From: Pararhizobium sp. YC-54
Lineage (GTDB): Bacteria > Pseudomonadota > Alphaproteobacteria > Rhizobiales > Rhizobiaceae
NCBI RefSeq assembly: GCF_025847205.1
Contig: NZ_JAOYTH010000003.1
Span: forward strand, 434,001-498,000
Reading direction: 5' to 3'
DNA: 64,000 nt
Part shown: positions 17,100 to 27,261 of the stretch, in pieces
How the letters are laid out: each line of letters begins with the position of its first letter
How positions within the stretch are numbered: position 1 is the first letter of the stretch
Notes under the pieces: generated by a model
What the model saw: the letters and a program-made list of their open reading frames with translations, nothing else
Databases searched by the model: none
Told to the model about the DNA's origin: nothing
Translations under genes and position numbers: made by a program

Positions 17100-18443
17100 A
17101 TGACGACGGCGCAGGTCAGCGAAGCGGGGCAGGAAATCGACAAGTTGCTGGCTCTTCACCCGAAGGGCTTCGACTTGTCGCTCGACCGGATCACCCGGCT
17201 TCTCGATGTACTCGGCAATCCGCAGGACAGGCTGCCGCCGGTGATCCATGTCGCCGGCACCAACGGCAAGGGCTCGGTAACGGCCTTTTCCCGGGCGATC
17301 CTCGAAGCCGCCGGTCTCAGCGTCCACGTCCATACATCACCGCATCTGGTCAACTGGCACGAGCGTTATCGCATCGGCAAACAAGGCGAGCGCGGCGCGC
17401 TGGTCAGCGATGCGGTTCTGGCCGACGCGGTCCGCCGTGTCGGCGAAGCCAATGCCGGCCAGAAGATCACCGTCTTCGAAATCCTGACGGCGGTTACTTT
17501 CGTTCTGTTTGCCGAACATCCGGCTGATGTCGCGATCATCGAGGTCGGTCTCGGAGGCCGCTTCGATGCAACCAACGTCATCAAGACGCCTGCCGTTTCC
17601 GTCATCATGCCGATCTCGCTCGATCATCAGGCCTATCTTGGAGATCGGGTCGAACTGATCGCGGCCGAAAAGGCCGGGATCATGAAACGCGGCTGCCCGG
17701 TGGTCATCGGCCATCAGGAGGAGGATACCGCGCGCGACGTGCTGATCTCCATCGCCGAGCGGCTAAAATGCCCGCTTTCGGTCTATGGTCAGGATTTCAT
17801 GGCACATGAGGAATTCGGGCGGCTGATCTATCAGGATGAGTTTGGTCTTGCCGACCTGCCACTGCCGCGCCTGCCGGGGCGCCATCAATATGCCAACGCC
17901 GCCGCTGCCATCCGCGCCGTCAAGGCCGCAGGCTTCGATATATCCGATGCCGTCATCGACAGGGGGATGGTGACGGTCGATTGGCCGGGCCGGCTGCAGC
18001 GCCTGACGGACGGCAAGCTCGCAGCGCTTGCGCCCAAGGGTTCCGAGATCTGGGTCGATGGCGGGCACAATCCCGGCGCCGGTCAGGTCATCGCCGAAAC
18101 CATGGCCAATCTGGAAGAGCGTGACCCACGGCCGCTGTTCATGATCATCGGCATGATCAACACGAAGGATCCGGTCGGGTATTTCGAGGCCTTCAAGGGG
18201 CTTGCCGAACAGGTGTTCACTGTGCCGATTCGCGGTTCGGACGCCGGAATAGATGCCGTCGCGCTCGCCGACGATGCGGCGGCGGCCGGCTTCGAGGCAG
18301 GCGCGATGTCCACGGTCGCCGAAGCACTCGGCGCCATCGCGGCAATGTTCGACGATGATCCGGTCGCGCCCCGCATCCTGATCGGCGGTTCGCTCTATCT
18401 GGTCGGCGACGTTCTGGCCGACAACGGCACGCCGCCGAGATAA
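17100..18443 (+). CDS. folC: bifunctional folylpolyglutamate/dihydrofolate synthase
   Basis: A 447-residue Mur-ligase-type ATP-dependent enzyme adding glutamate to folates. The P-loop VAGTNGKGSV (about 49-58), HTSPHLVNWHERYRIG, IEVGLGGRFDATN and the ligase motif HNPGAGQVIAE are present, and the length is normal. The ATG at 17100 follows GGAGGAG; the GTG at 17097 is in frame but closer to the site. Its place behind accD suggests it belongs to the trp-acc-fol operon, with a 127-nt spacer. Confidence 0.95.
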   Translation: MTTAQVSEAGQEIDKLLALHPKGFDLSLDRITRLLDVLGNPQDRLPPVIHVAGTNGKGSVTAFSRAILEAAGLSVHVHTSPHLVNWHERYRIGKQGERGALVSDAVLADAVRRVGEANAGQKITVFEILTAVTFVLFAEHPADVAIIEVGLGGRFDATNVIKTPAVSVIMPISLDHQAYLGDRVELIAAEKAGIMKRGCPVVIGHQEEDTARDVLISIAERLKCPLSVYGQDFMAHEEFGRLIYQDEFGLADLPLPRLPGRHQYANAAAAIRAVKAAGFDISDAVIDRGMVTVDWPGRLQRLTDGKLAALAPKGSEIWVDGGHNPGAGQVIAETMANLEERDPRPLFMIIGMINTKDPVGYFEAFKGLAEQVFTVPIRGSDAGIDAVALADDAAAAGFEAGAMSTVAEALGAIAAMFDDDPVAPRILIGGSLYLVGDVLADNGTPPR

Positions 18444-18530
18444 GGCCTTCGGGCCGATTCCTCAAACGCGTCAATCGATGGTTATAGGCCGGTCTCCGGT
18501 GCCGTCTGAGTTCCTGAGCAGAGAAAACGA

Positions 18531-19160
18531 ATGCACGACAATAATCCTGAACTGCCAAAGGGCTATTCACCCGTCCCGGCCGGCAAGGTTGCCAATGTGG
18601 TGACGTTTCTGGAAATGCGCCAGCGCCCGGCGGAAACGGCCGGATTGCCGGAATTGCCGCTGACACTGGCGCGTCTCGGTCCCCACAATCTCGACATCTA
18701 CCGTCGCCTGTTTCGCGATATCGGCGAAGACTGGCTGTGGGTGTCGATGCTGGAGATCGGCGATGACGAGGTGCGCGGCATTCTCGCCCATCCGTCGGTG
18801 GAGACCTATGCGTTGCGCGACGGTGGCAGCGATATCGGCCTGGTGGAACTCGACTTTCGCGTGCCCGGCGAATGCGAACTGGTCTATTTCGGCCTGGTCA
18901 AGGATGCGATCGGCAAGGGGACGGGCCGATTCCTGATGAACCAGGCGATTGCCAAGGCCTTTGCGCAGCCGATCGAACGCTTCTGGCTGCATACCTGCAC
19001 GTTCGATCATCCGTCCGCTGCCGGGTTCTACCAGCGCTCCGGCTTCAAGCCCTACAAACTGATGGTCGAGGTTCACGATGATCCGCGCCTGATGGGCCTG
19101 CTACCCAAAACTGCTGCCCCGCATATTCCTCTGCTGGAGCCTGCCGCCAGCGCCGAATGA
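18531..19160 (+). CDS. GNAT-family N-acetyltransferase
   Basis: A 209-residue protein. The acetyl-CoA-binding region is recognisable: ELVYFGLVKDAIGKGTGRFLMNQAI, a degenerate R/Q-x-x-G-x-G/A loop, then the late HPSAAGFYQRSGFKPY. The first 50 residues are variable. The substrate cannot be told. It follows folC by 87 nt and ends 14 nt before a bidirectional terminator shared with convergent trxA. Confidence 0.85.
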   Translation: MHDNNPELPKGYSPVPAGKVANVVTFLEMRQRPAETAGLPELPLTLARLGPHNLDIYRRLFRDIGEDWLWVSMLEIGDDEVRGILAHPSVETYALRDGGSDIGLVELDFRVPGECELVYFGLVKDAIGKGTGRFLMNQAIAKAFAQPIERFWLHTCTFDHPSAAGFYQRSGFKPYKLMVEVHDDPRLMGLLPKTAAPHIPLLEPAASAE

Positions 19161-19174
19161 GCTGGTGGAAACGA

Positions 19175-19200
19175 AAAAAGCCCGGTTTCCCGGGCTTTTT
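19175..19200. terminator. bidirectional intrinsic terminator between the GNAT gene and trxA
   Basis: AAAAAGCCCGG (19175-19185) and CCGGGCTTTTT (19190-19200) form an 11-bp stem with a 4-nt loop. The A and T tracts allow termination in both directions between these convergent genes. Confidence 0.9.
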
Positions 19201-19220
19201 CAATTCAGTTCGGATTTCAA

Positions 19221-19544
19221 TTACGCGGCAGCGTTGGAAATCCAGGAGGTGAGAGCCGTCTTCGGCGCGGCACCCACCTTGATGTCGGCGACTTCACCGG
19301 CCTTGAACATGGCGAGAGTCGGAATGGAGCGCACGCCATACTGGGCGGCGATTTCCGGGTTCTCGTCGATATTGACCTTGGCAACCTTGACCTTGCCGGC
19401 CAACTCAACGGAAATTTCTTCCAGGCTCGGAGCGATCATCTTGCACGGACCGCACCATTCGGCCCAGAAATCCACGATGACAGGCTCGACGGAGTTCAGG
19501 ACTTCGTCCTGAAAATTGGAATTATCGACTTTTACGGTAGCCAT
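19221..19544 (-). CDS. trxA: thioredoxin
   Basis: A 107-residue cytoplasmic thioredoxin with the redox site WCGPCK ([13 protein letters not shown]), the cis-proline segment RSIPTL and the usual FKAGE. It reduces disulfides in cytosolic enzymes. The start is the ATG at 19544 with AAGGAG upstream; longer in-frame extensions lack a site. It lies 90 nt downstream of addA on the same strand. Confidence 0.97.
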   Translation of the reverse strand: MATVKVDNSNFQDEVLNSVEPVIVDFWAEWCGPCKMIAPSLEEISVELAGKVKVAKVNIDENPEIAAQYGVRSIPTLAMFKAGEVADIKVGAAPKTALTSWISNAAA

Positions 19545-19634
19545 AGGCTGCTCCTTGTTTTCGAAATCGGCGTTCTTCGAACGGTTGTCCATCATGTGAT
19601 GGCTGAGCGTCAGCTTTTCAATCCCATCCATATC

Positions 19635-22600
19635 TCACTTTGTCGCGAGGTCTACAAGACTCCTGTCGAGCATCGCCTGCGGCAGGGTGAGAACGGTGGG
19701 TCCCCCGGTGTAGATCAGTGCGCACTGGATGAGGTGATCCGGGTAGAGCGGCTGCAGCAGGGCGCGGTAAATTGCCAGCTGCGCCCTGTAGACAAAGGGG
19801 ACCGCTTCGGCAGATGCCGGGATTTCACGATTGGTCTTGAAGTCCGCAATGAGGACGGTGTTTCCCGATACGGCCAGCCGGTCGATCCGCCCCGACACCG
19901 CAAAATCCTTGCCGCCAAGCTTCAGCGTACCCATGATGGCCACTTCCGCCCGGCTGCCTTCGGAAAACAGTGCGGTGAGATCGGGGAGTTCGATCACCCT
20001 TAGAACCGATTCGGTCAGTGCCTGCCGTTGCGGTGCGGACCAGCGCGGAACGGAGCGAAGCAGGTAGCGCTCGGCCGCAGCCCGGCGCTCGTCCGGCGCG
20101 ATCGAGGGCAAGACCTGCAGGAACCGGTGCAGGATCGCACCGCGCAGCAAAGACGTGTCGGCGCCGGGTTTTTGCGAGAACAGGGCAGATCCGACGATAG
20201 GGCTGCCATCCTCTTCATCGATGACGGCACCGGCGCCGGAAGGGCTCAGAGGCCGGGGCAGATGCCGTTGCGGCGGTAGCGGCTGCAGCAGCGCTGGCGG
20301 CAGGCCAACGCGTTGCGCCTCAATCGCCTCTTTGGCTTGCTCCTGCATCCGCAGATCGCGATCAGGCGCCGACACCTGCCAGCGATAACCGGTCCATTCC
20401 TGATCACCGGCTGCAAATGTCATCGGCTCACTGCGGCCGCGTTCGTCAACGGACAGGCTGGTGGTCACCATCGCATGCCAGCTTTCGGGATTGGCGCGCT
20501 TGCCCTGATAGCCGCAGACAATCAGCCGGTCGGCAGCCCGTGTCATGCCGACATAAAGAAGCCGCCGGTATTCCTCCTCGGCGGCCGTTTTCAGCCGGTC
20601 CGTATCCGCGTCCACCAGCGCGTTCGATGCGGCGCCCGGCGGACGCCAAACAGGCAGTGCCATCGCACCTTGATGATCGTCCTGCTTGATCATCCTGAGA
20701 CCGGAGACCTGCTGCGAATTGAAGGCCCTGCCGCCGCCATCCACGAGGAAGACGACTGGCGCTTCCAGCCCCTTGGCCGCGTGAACCGTCATGATGCGGA
20801 CTTCGTTGCGTTCCTTGTCCTGCTCGCGCTTCACCGTCGGCGCTTCCATTTCCAGGCCGGAAATGAAAGCCTGCAGACCGGGAAGCCCGTTCTTCTCATG
20901 ATCGAGCGCAAAGGTCAGGAATTCGTCGAGGATGTCGCTGACCTCGGTACCGAGCCGTCCGAGGAACGCAGCACGCCCACCGTCATGGCCAAGGATCCGG
21001 GCGTAAAAGTCATGGACGGGCAGGGTGCGCGAAAGAGCCTTGTACCGCTGCAGCTTCTGCAGAACGGGGTGGTGCCGGCTCGCCTCGTCGGCGCCGAAAT
21101 CCAGAAGGTTCTTCCATACACTGACGGATGGAGGCCTTCCCACCGCCAATGCGGCGATGTCGTCTTCTGAAAGATTGAACAGCGGGCTCTTCAAAACAGC
21201 GGCCAGCGACAGGTCGTCCTGCGGCAAAAGCATGAAACGGCCGAGCGCCATCAGGTCCTGCACGGCGATATGGTTTGTCAGCACCAGCCGGTCGGCGCCG
21301 GCAACAGGAATATTCCGGCTTGTCTTGAGGGCCCGGGTCAGCGCGTTGACGAAGGCATCGCGTTTGCGAACGAGAACGATGATGTCGCCCGGCTGCATCG
21401 GCCGTCTGACACCCTTTTCGATCACTGTCTCCTTGCCGATCCAGTCGGCAAGGACAGCGGCGATGCGCTGCGCCAGGATGTTGGCGGGCGCATCCTCCGG
21501 GGTCGCATCGAAGGCGGCGGTCCAGTTGTCCTCCTGAATGCTGTCGGCCGGCGCGATCGCGTCCCAGACCTCGACGACGCCGGGATGGCCGATGCGGTTG
21601 GAGGCGTGCACGACGGCATCGTTGCGGGCGCTGAGGCCGCGCGCATGGGCCGGATTTTCAAATACGGTATCGACGGCGGAGAGCACATCCTCGGTGGAGC
21701 GGAAGGACAGCTGCAGGCGGATAGGGCTGAAAGCCTTGCCACCGTCGCGGACCCGCCGTTCGGTCTGGGTGCTCTCGTTGGAAAAACGCTCGGGCCGGGC
21801 GCCCTGGAAGGAATAGATCGACTGTTTTTCATCGCCGACCGCAAACATCGTCCGGTTACCGCCGCGCGCCGTTTCGCCGGAAAAGAAATCCTCGGCCAGC
21901 GACTGGATGATCGTCCACTGTACCGGGCTGGTATCCTGCGCCTCGTCGACGAGGATATGATCGATGCCTTGGTCGAGCTTGTAGTGGATCCAGCGACTAA
22001 CATCGCCGCGTGACAAAAGCGTCGCCGTGCGGTTGATCAGGTCGTCGAAATCCAGCTGGCTGCGGCTCTTCTTGATGTCCTCATAGTCGCTGTTCAGCCG
22101 GTCGGCGAGCACCAGTGCTGCCTTGGTGGCCTCGAACATCGAAATCAGGTTGAGGCGATCGGTGGCGGCGGCGATATGGTCGCGGGCGGCGGTGACGAGG
22201 TCTTCCAGATCCGGCGCCTTGTCGCGCATCCCCTTGGACAGGAAGGCCGAATCGGCCTTCGGCTTGCCCGCCTGGGTGAAGAACAGCCCATTCAGGGCAG
22301 TGTAGCGCTGCAGCGGATCAGCGAGCTTGGCGACGGTACGCAAACCATCGGCGAATTCCGTGACCTTGGCCCCTCCGGCCGAAAGCGCCATGCTGAGGTA
22401 ACGTTCAAGCCCTGCGCCGTTCAGGCCTTTCAGTGGCCAGAATCCGGCTAATGCCGTCTGGTTCGTCTCATGAACGTCAAGGCCAAGTGCCGATCGAAGT
22501 GCCGGGTCGATACCGCCCTTGCGGTCTGCGTCATCCAGAAAATCCTGTATGGGCGTGCGGTTGGCGACAATGGCCGACAGCAGCTTTTCCAGCCCGGTAT

Positions 22601-23210
22601 CGTCGGCGAGATCAAGCACCGTGGCAAAAGCCTCGGTGAGTTCACGATCGTCTTCGCTTGCGGTGGCCGTCAACAGCGCCCGCCGAGCATCGGCCAAAAG
22701 CGTGGCAGAGGCACGGTCGTCCAGCACCGAGAAATGGCCGGCGACATTGGCCTCCAGCGGAAATTGATGCAGCAGCGCCTCGCAGAAGGCGTGGATGGTC
22801 TGGATTTTCAAACCGCCCGGTGTCTCCAGCGCGCGCGCAAACAGACGGCGGGCCTCCTGGCGTTTCAGAATGTCCGGTCTTTCGCCCTCGATCGCCGCGA
22901 TCCGGTCGTCCAGTGCGTCGTCGTCCAGCGTCACCCATTCGGACAGTCGCTCGAAGACGCGGTTGGACATTTCCGACGCCGCCGCCTTGGTATAGGTCAG
23001 GCAGAGGATTGCCGAGGGCCGGCAGCCGGACAGCAGAAGCCTGATAACGCGTTGTGTCAGCACATGCGTCTTGCCGGAGCCGGCATTGGCGGAAACCCAG
23101 GCGGAGCGGGCAGGGTCGGACGCGAGCGCCTGCTTGGCCGAGGTCCAGTCCAGCCATGCCTGCGGCGTCGGCTCGAGTGGGCCGAAATCGTCATCCCTCA
23201 TTGCCGTCAT
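19635..23210 (-). CDS. addA: double-strand break repair helicase-nuclease subunit AddA
   Basis: A 1191-residue UvrD-type helicase with a C-terminal nuclease domain. Walker A is NAGSGKTH (42-49), helicase motif II is DEAQDTSPVQ, motif III is GDEKQSIYSFQGA and motif VI is LLYVGMTRAADRL. The C-terminal nuclease motif is IADFKTNRE followed by QLAIYR. With AddB it resects double-strand ends for RecA. The ATG at 23210 overlaps the end of addB by 20 nt, and an ATG nine bases further on (23201) is an equally plausible start. The overlap implies coupled translation. Confidence 0.95.
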   Translation of the reverse strand: MTAMRDDDFGPLEPTPQAWLDWTSAKQALASDPARSAWVSANAGSGKTHVLTQRVIRLLLSGCRPSAILCLTYTKAAASEMSNRVFERLSEWVTLDDDALDDRIAAIEGERPDILKRQEARRLFARALETPGGLKIQTIHAFCEALLHQFPLEANVAGHFSVLDDRASATLLADARRALLTATASEDDRELTEAFATVLDLADDTGLEKLLSAIVANRTPIQDFLDDADRKGGIDPALRSALGLDVHETNQTALAGFWPLKGLNGAGLERYLSMALSAGGAKVTEFADGLRTVAKLADPLQRYTALNGLFFTQAGKPKADSAFLSKGMRDKAPDLEDLVTAARDHIAAATDRLNLISMFEATKAALVLADRLNSDYEDIKKSRSQLDFDDLINRTATLLSRGDVSRWIHYKLDQGIDHILVDEAQDTSPVQWTIIQSLAEDFFSGETARGGNRTMFAVGDEKQSIYSFQGARPERFSNESTQTERRVRDGGKAFSPIRLQLSFRSTEDVLSAVDTVFENPAHARGLSARNDAVVHASNRIGHPGVVEVWDAIAPADSIQEDNWTAAFDATPEDAPANILAQRIAAVLADWIGKETVIEKGVRRPMQPGDIIVLVRKRDAFVNALTRALKTSRNIPVAGADRLVLTNHIAVQDLMALGRFMLLPQDDLSLAAVLKSPLFNLSEDDIAALAVGRPPSVSVWKNLLDFGADEASRHHPVLQKLQRYKALSRTLPVHDFYARILGHDGGRAAFLGRLGTEVSDILDEFLTFALDHEKNGLPGLQAFISGLEMEAPTVKREQDKERNEVRIMTVHAAKGLEAPVVFLVDGGGRAFNSQQVSGLRMIKQDDHQGAMALPVWRPPGAASNALVDADTDRLKTAAEEEYRRLLYVGMTRAADRLIVCGYQGKRANPESWHAMVTTSLSVDERGRSEPMTFAAGDQEWTGYRWQVSAPDRDLRMQEQAKEAIEAQRVGLPPALLQPLPPQRHLPRPLSPSGAGAVIDEEDGSPIVGSALFSQKPGADTSLLRGAILHRFLQVLPSIAPDERRAAAERYLLRSVPRWSAPQRQALTESVLRVIELPDLTALFSEGSRAEVAIMGTLKLGGKDFAVSGRIDRLAVSGNTVLIADFKTNREIPASAEAVPFVYRAQLAIYRALLQPLYPDHLIQCALIYTGGPTVLTLPQAMLDRSLVDLATK

Positions 23211-26200
23211 CCTCGCCTTCCGCCGTTGCCCATTCGGCGACCCGGGCCAGATGGTCGTACTCGCCGCCGTAGTCGCGCTCCTTCTGCACGATCAGCCGCG
23301 AAGCAAAGCCATGCTTGCCGCTCATCAGGGCGGCAAGAAGCCCGGTCAGCTCCTTCAGCGAATCCTCAGCCAATTGCTCGGCCGACTTGGTCTCGACATT
23401 GGCGCGGGCCTTGGCATGGTCGTTGTTGACCTCCTGAACGGCAAACCGTTCGCCGGGTTTCAGGCGGACATAGAGCAGCGACTGCGGATGCTTCGGCCCC
23501 GCCTTCTGAAATGCTCCAGCTTTCAATGCTGCCGCTTCCAGCGCAAGCTGCGGATCGAGCAGGGCGCGGGCCTCGTTGATCGAGGGATTCGATCCCGTCT
23601 TGTAGTCGACGATAACGGCGCTGCCGTCGCCGAGAATGTCGATCCGGTCGGCTATCCCCGTCAGCTTGATGCCGGAAACGCCAAGGTCCATCGAGGCGTA
23701 GAGTTCGGTGAAGCTTTTGCGGATATCGCCTTGGCGGCTGATTTCCCAGTCGATGAAAGCCTTGCCGACGGCGGCAAAGCGCGGCCGCCAGACGATATCG
23801 ATATGGGCGGGCAGCGCCTGCTCGTCGAAGGCTTCGTTAAGAATCCGGCTCATTTCCGCCTGCGCTTGCGGGGATGCGGCATCCAGCTGGGCGCGCACGA
23901 AACGCTCGACGATCTTGTGGTACAGCGTGCCGCGCTCGGCTGCACCCGGATCGCGGTTGAACGGATCGATGGGCTGCAGGCGCAGGATCCGGCGCGCATA
24001 GACGGCGTAGGGGTCGCGCCGTAGCCGGCTCACCTCGCTGAAGGAATAGCTGCGCGGCTGGTGCTCCGCCGATGGTTTCGGCTCCGGCCTTTTGGCCAGC
24101 GGCTGAGTGGCGCCCTGGTCGAGCATGCCTGCCCATTGCTGATAATCCCGGCCGTTTTCACGCAGCTTTCCGGCAAACGCCTTGCCACCGACCGCCAGAA
24201 GACGCTGCAGCCAGCGCGAGGCGACCGTCGGCGTCGCGCCCTTGCGCATGGCGCGCGTCAAAATCAGTTTGCGCGTACCGCAGGCCATCTGGAAATCATG
24301 CGCCAGCTGGCCGATCCGCCGCTCTGGCGGCTCAAGACCCATCGAGGTCTTCATGGTTCGCGACAGGAAGGGATCATTGGCCGTCTGGCCGGGCCAGGTG
24401 CCTTCGTTCATGCCGCCGAGAACCACGAGATCGACGCTTTGCAGGCGGGATTCGAGTGCGCCGAATATGAACACGCGCGGATGACGCATCGAGCGCGGCT
24501 TGATCGATTCGCTTGCCGACAATGCTTCGACAATATCGCTCCACTGCGGCCCGTCAGCCGTCAGCTGGCCTTCCGTATCGATGACGGAGCGCAGCAGCAC
24601 CGCCAGTGCTTCGCCGGCTTCACCCGACCAGAGCCCGGCAAGGCTGCCGTGTTCATCCATGGCCGCCGCCTCCAGAGCGGCGCCGGTTTTCTCTGCCCAT
24701 TGCGACAGCGGCAAGGCTGCGGTCAGCCCACGGCCGCTTCTGTGGTGGCGCACCAATGTGCCGGCGAGCGGCTCCGCTGCCGCGGCGATCCGCCGAGCAA
24801 GATGACGAGCCTGCTCGATTGCCGCGTCATCGATTTGGCCGCGCCATTCCGGCAGATGTTTTTTGCCGATTTCATTCTGCAGCGTCTGGTCGAGAAGAGT
24901 TTCGAGTTCGGAAATATCCGCGTTGCCGGTGCCGCCACGCAGAGCCATCAGTTCGAGCGTCGTTGCAGCCGTATTCATCATGTCGGCAGAGAGGCCGAAA
25001 CGGGCGAGCGGATGTTTGAGAAGAGCCACGATTGGCACCGGGTCGCCCGGACGCAGGGCCGCTTCAAGCAGTAGTCGTGCCAGGCTACCGGGGCCGGTGG
25101 ACGAGAGTGGCGTACCGGCCGAATCGTCGGCTTCGATGCCGAAGCGCATGAGTTCGCAGGCCACCCGGCGGGCGAGGTCCCGGTCCGGGGTAATGAGGGC
25201 AGCCTGGCTTTCCTCGTTGTCGTGGAGGGCAAGACGCAGGGCAATGGCGATGGCCGTTGCCTCCTCACGCTCATTGGCCGTTTCGATCAGCGCCACATCG
25301 GCAAAGGCCGCTGTCAGCCGGGCTGGGTCGACGCCGCTGCGCAGAGCCGTCCAACTGCTGGTCGCCTGGACCGGCAGAAGAGCCTGGGAAACCAGCTCTG
25401 CCCGATACTCGAGATCCGGCGCCGGGGCGCCCAGGACAGCGACGTCATGGCGGGAAACCTCCATGCGCTTCAAAAGACGGAAGAACCCATATTGCGGATG
25501 GCTGCGGCTTGCCGGATCCGGCCTGCCGGCAAGTTTTTCTGTTTCCGGTGCGATCATCGTCCATTCGGCATCGCTCATCGTCTGGTCGAGGCCTGGAAGG
25601 ACGATGGTGCCGTTTGGAAGTTTCTGGACCGCGGCGATCAGCTTGGCGGTTGCCGGGATAGAGCCCGTGGAGCCGGCAATGATGATCGGACCGGTAACCT
25701 TGCCGCTGGCGATGCGCTGGGCCTCGGCTTCAAGGATCGCGTTGCGATGACGGGCGGGAGAGGATTGCTTGAGCTCCTCCAGCCGCGCCGGCCAATAGGT
25801 GCTGGCAATCTTCAGAAACGCCAGCGTCAGCTGCCACCAGAGGGCATGATCGGCGTCGTCGAGCCGGTCGAGCGCGTCCCAGTCCAGTTCCTCCGTTTCC
25901 ATCGCGTCGATGATCTCGGAGAGATTGCGCGCCAGCCAGATGGCATCGGCGGGGCTGGCCGGCGCGATCAGCGGACTTTCCGCGTGCACGTCGAGAACCG
26001 CTTTCGGCAGCTGGTTGCGCCAGGCAAGAATGAGGCAACCAAGCTCGATCAACCGGGCGACATTGGGCAAAGGCGGGGCGAGATCGAGGATCGCCGGGAT
26101 TTCGGCATCGAAGAAACCGCTGTCGTCATCGGTTTCGCCGAGCGCCCGGATCATCGGCAGGATCGCCGAGCGCCCACCGAGGCAATCAACCAGCTCTGAG

Positions 26201-26382
26201 CGCAGGACGCGGGCCGAGCGCCGGGTCGGCACGAAGATCGTCACGCCGGCAAGCGAGAGTGGATCGGCCGTATCGTAGCGAAAACCAGGAACCAGTTCGC
26301 CCGAGCACAGCTTTTCAACCACGGTCTTCAGGAAGGGGAGGCCGGGGGGAATGGTGAAGACGTTGGAGACGGTTCCCGTCAC
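23191..26382 (-). CDS. addB: double-strand break repair protein AddB
   Basis: A 1063-residue alphaproteobacterial-type AddB. It starts FTIPPGLPFLKTVVEKL and lacks a classical Walker A, which is normal for this subfamily. A PD-(D/E)XK nuclease domain at the C-terminus shows VIVDYKTGSNPS followed by the QLALEAAAL helix. The mid-region VVLGGMNEGTWP is characteristic. It forms the AddAB complex with the downstream overlapping addA product. It begins 2 nt after the stop of the murU-type gene, so the order murU-addB-addA looks like one transcription unit. Confidence 0.94.
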   Translation of the reverse strand: MTGTVSNVFTIPPGLPFLKTVVEKLCSGELVPGFRYDTADPLSLAGVTIFVPTRRSARVLRSELVDCLGGRSAILPMIRALGETDDDSGFFDAEIPAILDLAPPLPNVARLIELGCLILAWRNQLPKAVLDVHAESPLIAPASPADAIWLARNLSEIIDAMETEELDWDALDRLDDADHALWWQLTLAFLKIASTYWPARLEELKQSSPARHRNAILEAEAQRIASGKVTGPIIIAGSTGSIPATAKLIAAVQKLPNGTIVLPGLDQTMSDAEWTMIAPETEKLAGRPDPASRSHPQYGFFRLLKRMEVSRHDVAVLGAPAPDLEYRAELVSQALLPVQATSSWTALRSGVDPARLTAAFADVALIETANEREEATAIAIALRLALHDNEESQAALITPDRDLARRVACELMRFGIEADDSAGTPLSSTGPGSLARLLLEAALRPGDPVPIVALLKHPLARFGLSADMMNTAATTLELMALRGGTGNADISELETLLDQTLQNEIGKKHLPEWRGQIDDAAIEQARHLARRIAAAAEPLAGTLVRHHRSGRGLTAALPLSQWAEKTGAALEAAAMDEHGSLAGLWSGEAGEALAVLLRSVIDTEGQLTADGPQWSDIVEALSASESIKPRSMRHPRVFIFGALESRLQSVDLVVLGGMNEGTWPGQTANDPFLSRTMKTSMGLEPPERRIGQLAHDFQMACGTRKLILTRAMRKGATPTVASRWLQRLLAVGGKAFAGKLRENGRDYQQWAGMLDQGATQPLAKRPEPKPSAEHQPRSYSFSEVSRLRRDPYAVYARRILRLQPIDPFNRDPGAAERGTLYHKIVERFVRAQLDAASPQAQAEMSRILNEAFDEQALPAHIDIVWRPRFAAVGKAFIDWEISRQGDIRKSFTELYASMDLGVSGIKLTGIADRIDILGDGSAVIVDYKTGSNPSINEARALLDPQLALEAAALKAGAFQKAGPKHPQSLLYVRLKPGERFAVQEVNNDHAKARANVETKSAEQLAEDSLKELTGLLAALMSGKHGFASRLIVQKERDYGGEYDHLARVAEWATAEGEDDGNEG

Positions 26383-26383
26383 G

Positions 26384-27172
26384 TCATGAGGCTCCCGCTT
26401 CGAACTGGCGGATGGCGGTCTCGGCCAGGCCGATCGCCTCAGGCGTCCCGACCGTCAGCCAATGACCGTCGAGAACGATGCCGAAAAGCCGGTTTTGCGC
26501 GATAGCCCGGTCAAAGTAGATGTTGAGGTTGAAGGCATCGTCCGGGGCATCAGCGAAAAGCCTGCTGTGCAGCGCGATGGCGCCGGCATAGACGACGGGA
26601 TTGTCCATACCGTCCTTGTAGCGCGACAGCCGCCCGTCCGGATCAAGCGAGAAATCCAGCTTGCCGTTATGGCCGGTCGTGTCTTCGTTGCGCACGCAGA
26701 GCAGCGCCATGTCCATGCTCTCCGGGTCGAAGAAGGATGCGAGCCGCTGAAGATTAGAAGGCGCTCCCGGCTTTTCTCCAACCCAGAACAGGTCGGCATT
26801 CATCACCAGAACCGGGCCTTCGGGAAGCAGCTTCAATCCCTTCGCCAACCCGCCGCCGGAATTCATCAGGGCGGCCCGCTCGTCGGAAATGACGATCGCC
26901 GGCCGGCTGCGTTTGGCAAGATGGGCCTCCATCTGACCGGCGAAATGGTGGACGTTGACCGCTGCCGTGGTCACGCCTGCGGCCTCCAGCAAATCGAGCA
27001 CATAGTCGATCATCGGCTTGTCCGCGATCGCAACCAGTGGCTTTGGCAGGGTATCGGTAATGGGGCGCAGGCGCGTGCCAAGCCCTGCGGCGAGCACCAT
27101 GGCGTTTTCGATGATGGGCATGGGCAGCACGTGATCCACTGAACCTTCGGCCGCTGATTCGGCCTCCTGCAT
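26384..27172 (-). CDS. murU: nucleotidyltransferase, MurU-type (N-acetylmuramate 1-phosphate uridylyltransferase)
   Basis: A 262-residue NTP-transferase-fold enzyme. The signature AMVLAAGLGTRLRPITDTLPKPLV is present, shown as LAAGLGTRLRP near 27-37, with MNADLFW as the metal-binding Asp segment. It makes UDP-MurNAc in the anabolic recycling route together with the AmgK-type kinase encoded immediately upstream. I use the ATG at 27172, preceded by AAGGA; an ATG at 27121 gives a shorter protein starting MPIIENAMV, closer to typical lengths. Remarkably the 27172 start codon lies inside an intergenic palindromic repeat. Mannose-1-phosphate guanylyltransferase-like activity is the alternative. Confidence 0.82.
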   Translation of the reverse strand: MQEAESAAEGSVDHVLPMPIIENAMVLAAGLGTRLRPITDTLPKPLVAIADKPMIDYVLDLLEAAGVTTAAVNVHHFAGQMEAHLAKRSRPAIVISDERAALMNSGGGLAKGLKLLPEGPVLVMNADLFWVGEKPGAPSNLQRLASFFDPESMDMALLCVRNEDTTGHNGKLDFSLDPDGRLSRYKDGMDNPVVYAGAIALHSRLFADAPDDAFNLNIYFDRAIAQNRLFGIVLDGHWLTVGTPEAIGLAETAIRQFEAGAS

Positions 27173-27261
27173 AATTCCTTAAACCGGAATCGATCTAAGG
27201 AAAAATTATGCAGCGAATTAAAGCGCTACAGCGTCCTTTGCGCGTCATTCATGACGCGCGG
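27167..27261. repeat. 95-bp palindromic intergenic repeat, copy A
   Basis: The unit has two dyads. The first is a long imperfect one running from CTGCATAATTCC to GGAAAAATTATGCAG around TCGAT. The second is GCGCGTCAT-TC-ATGACGCGC. A near-identical copy lies inverted at 31363-31457 and a partial copy at 63201-63243. It fills the whole murU/tsaE-amgK junction and supplies the murU start codon (ATGCAG) at one end and the tsaE-amgK stop codon at the other. It resembles the small dispersed intergenic mosaic repeats of rhizobial genomes. Confidence 0.85.
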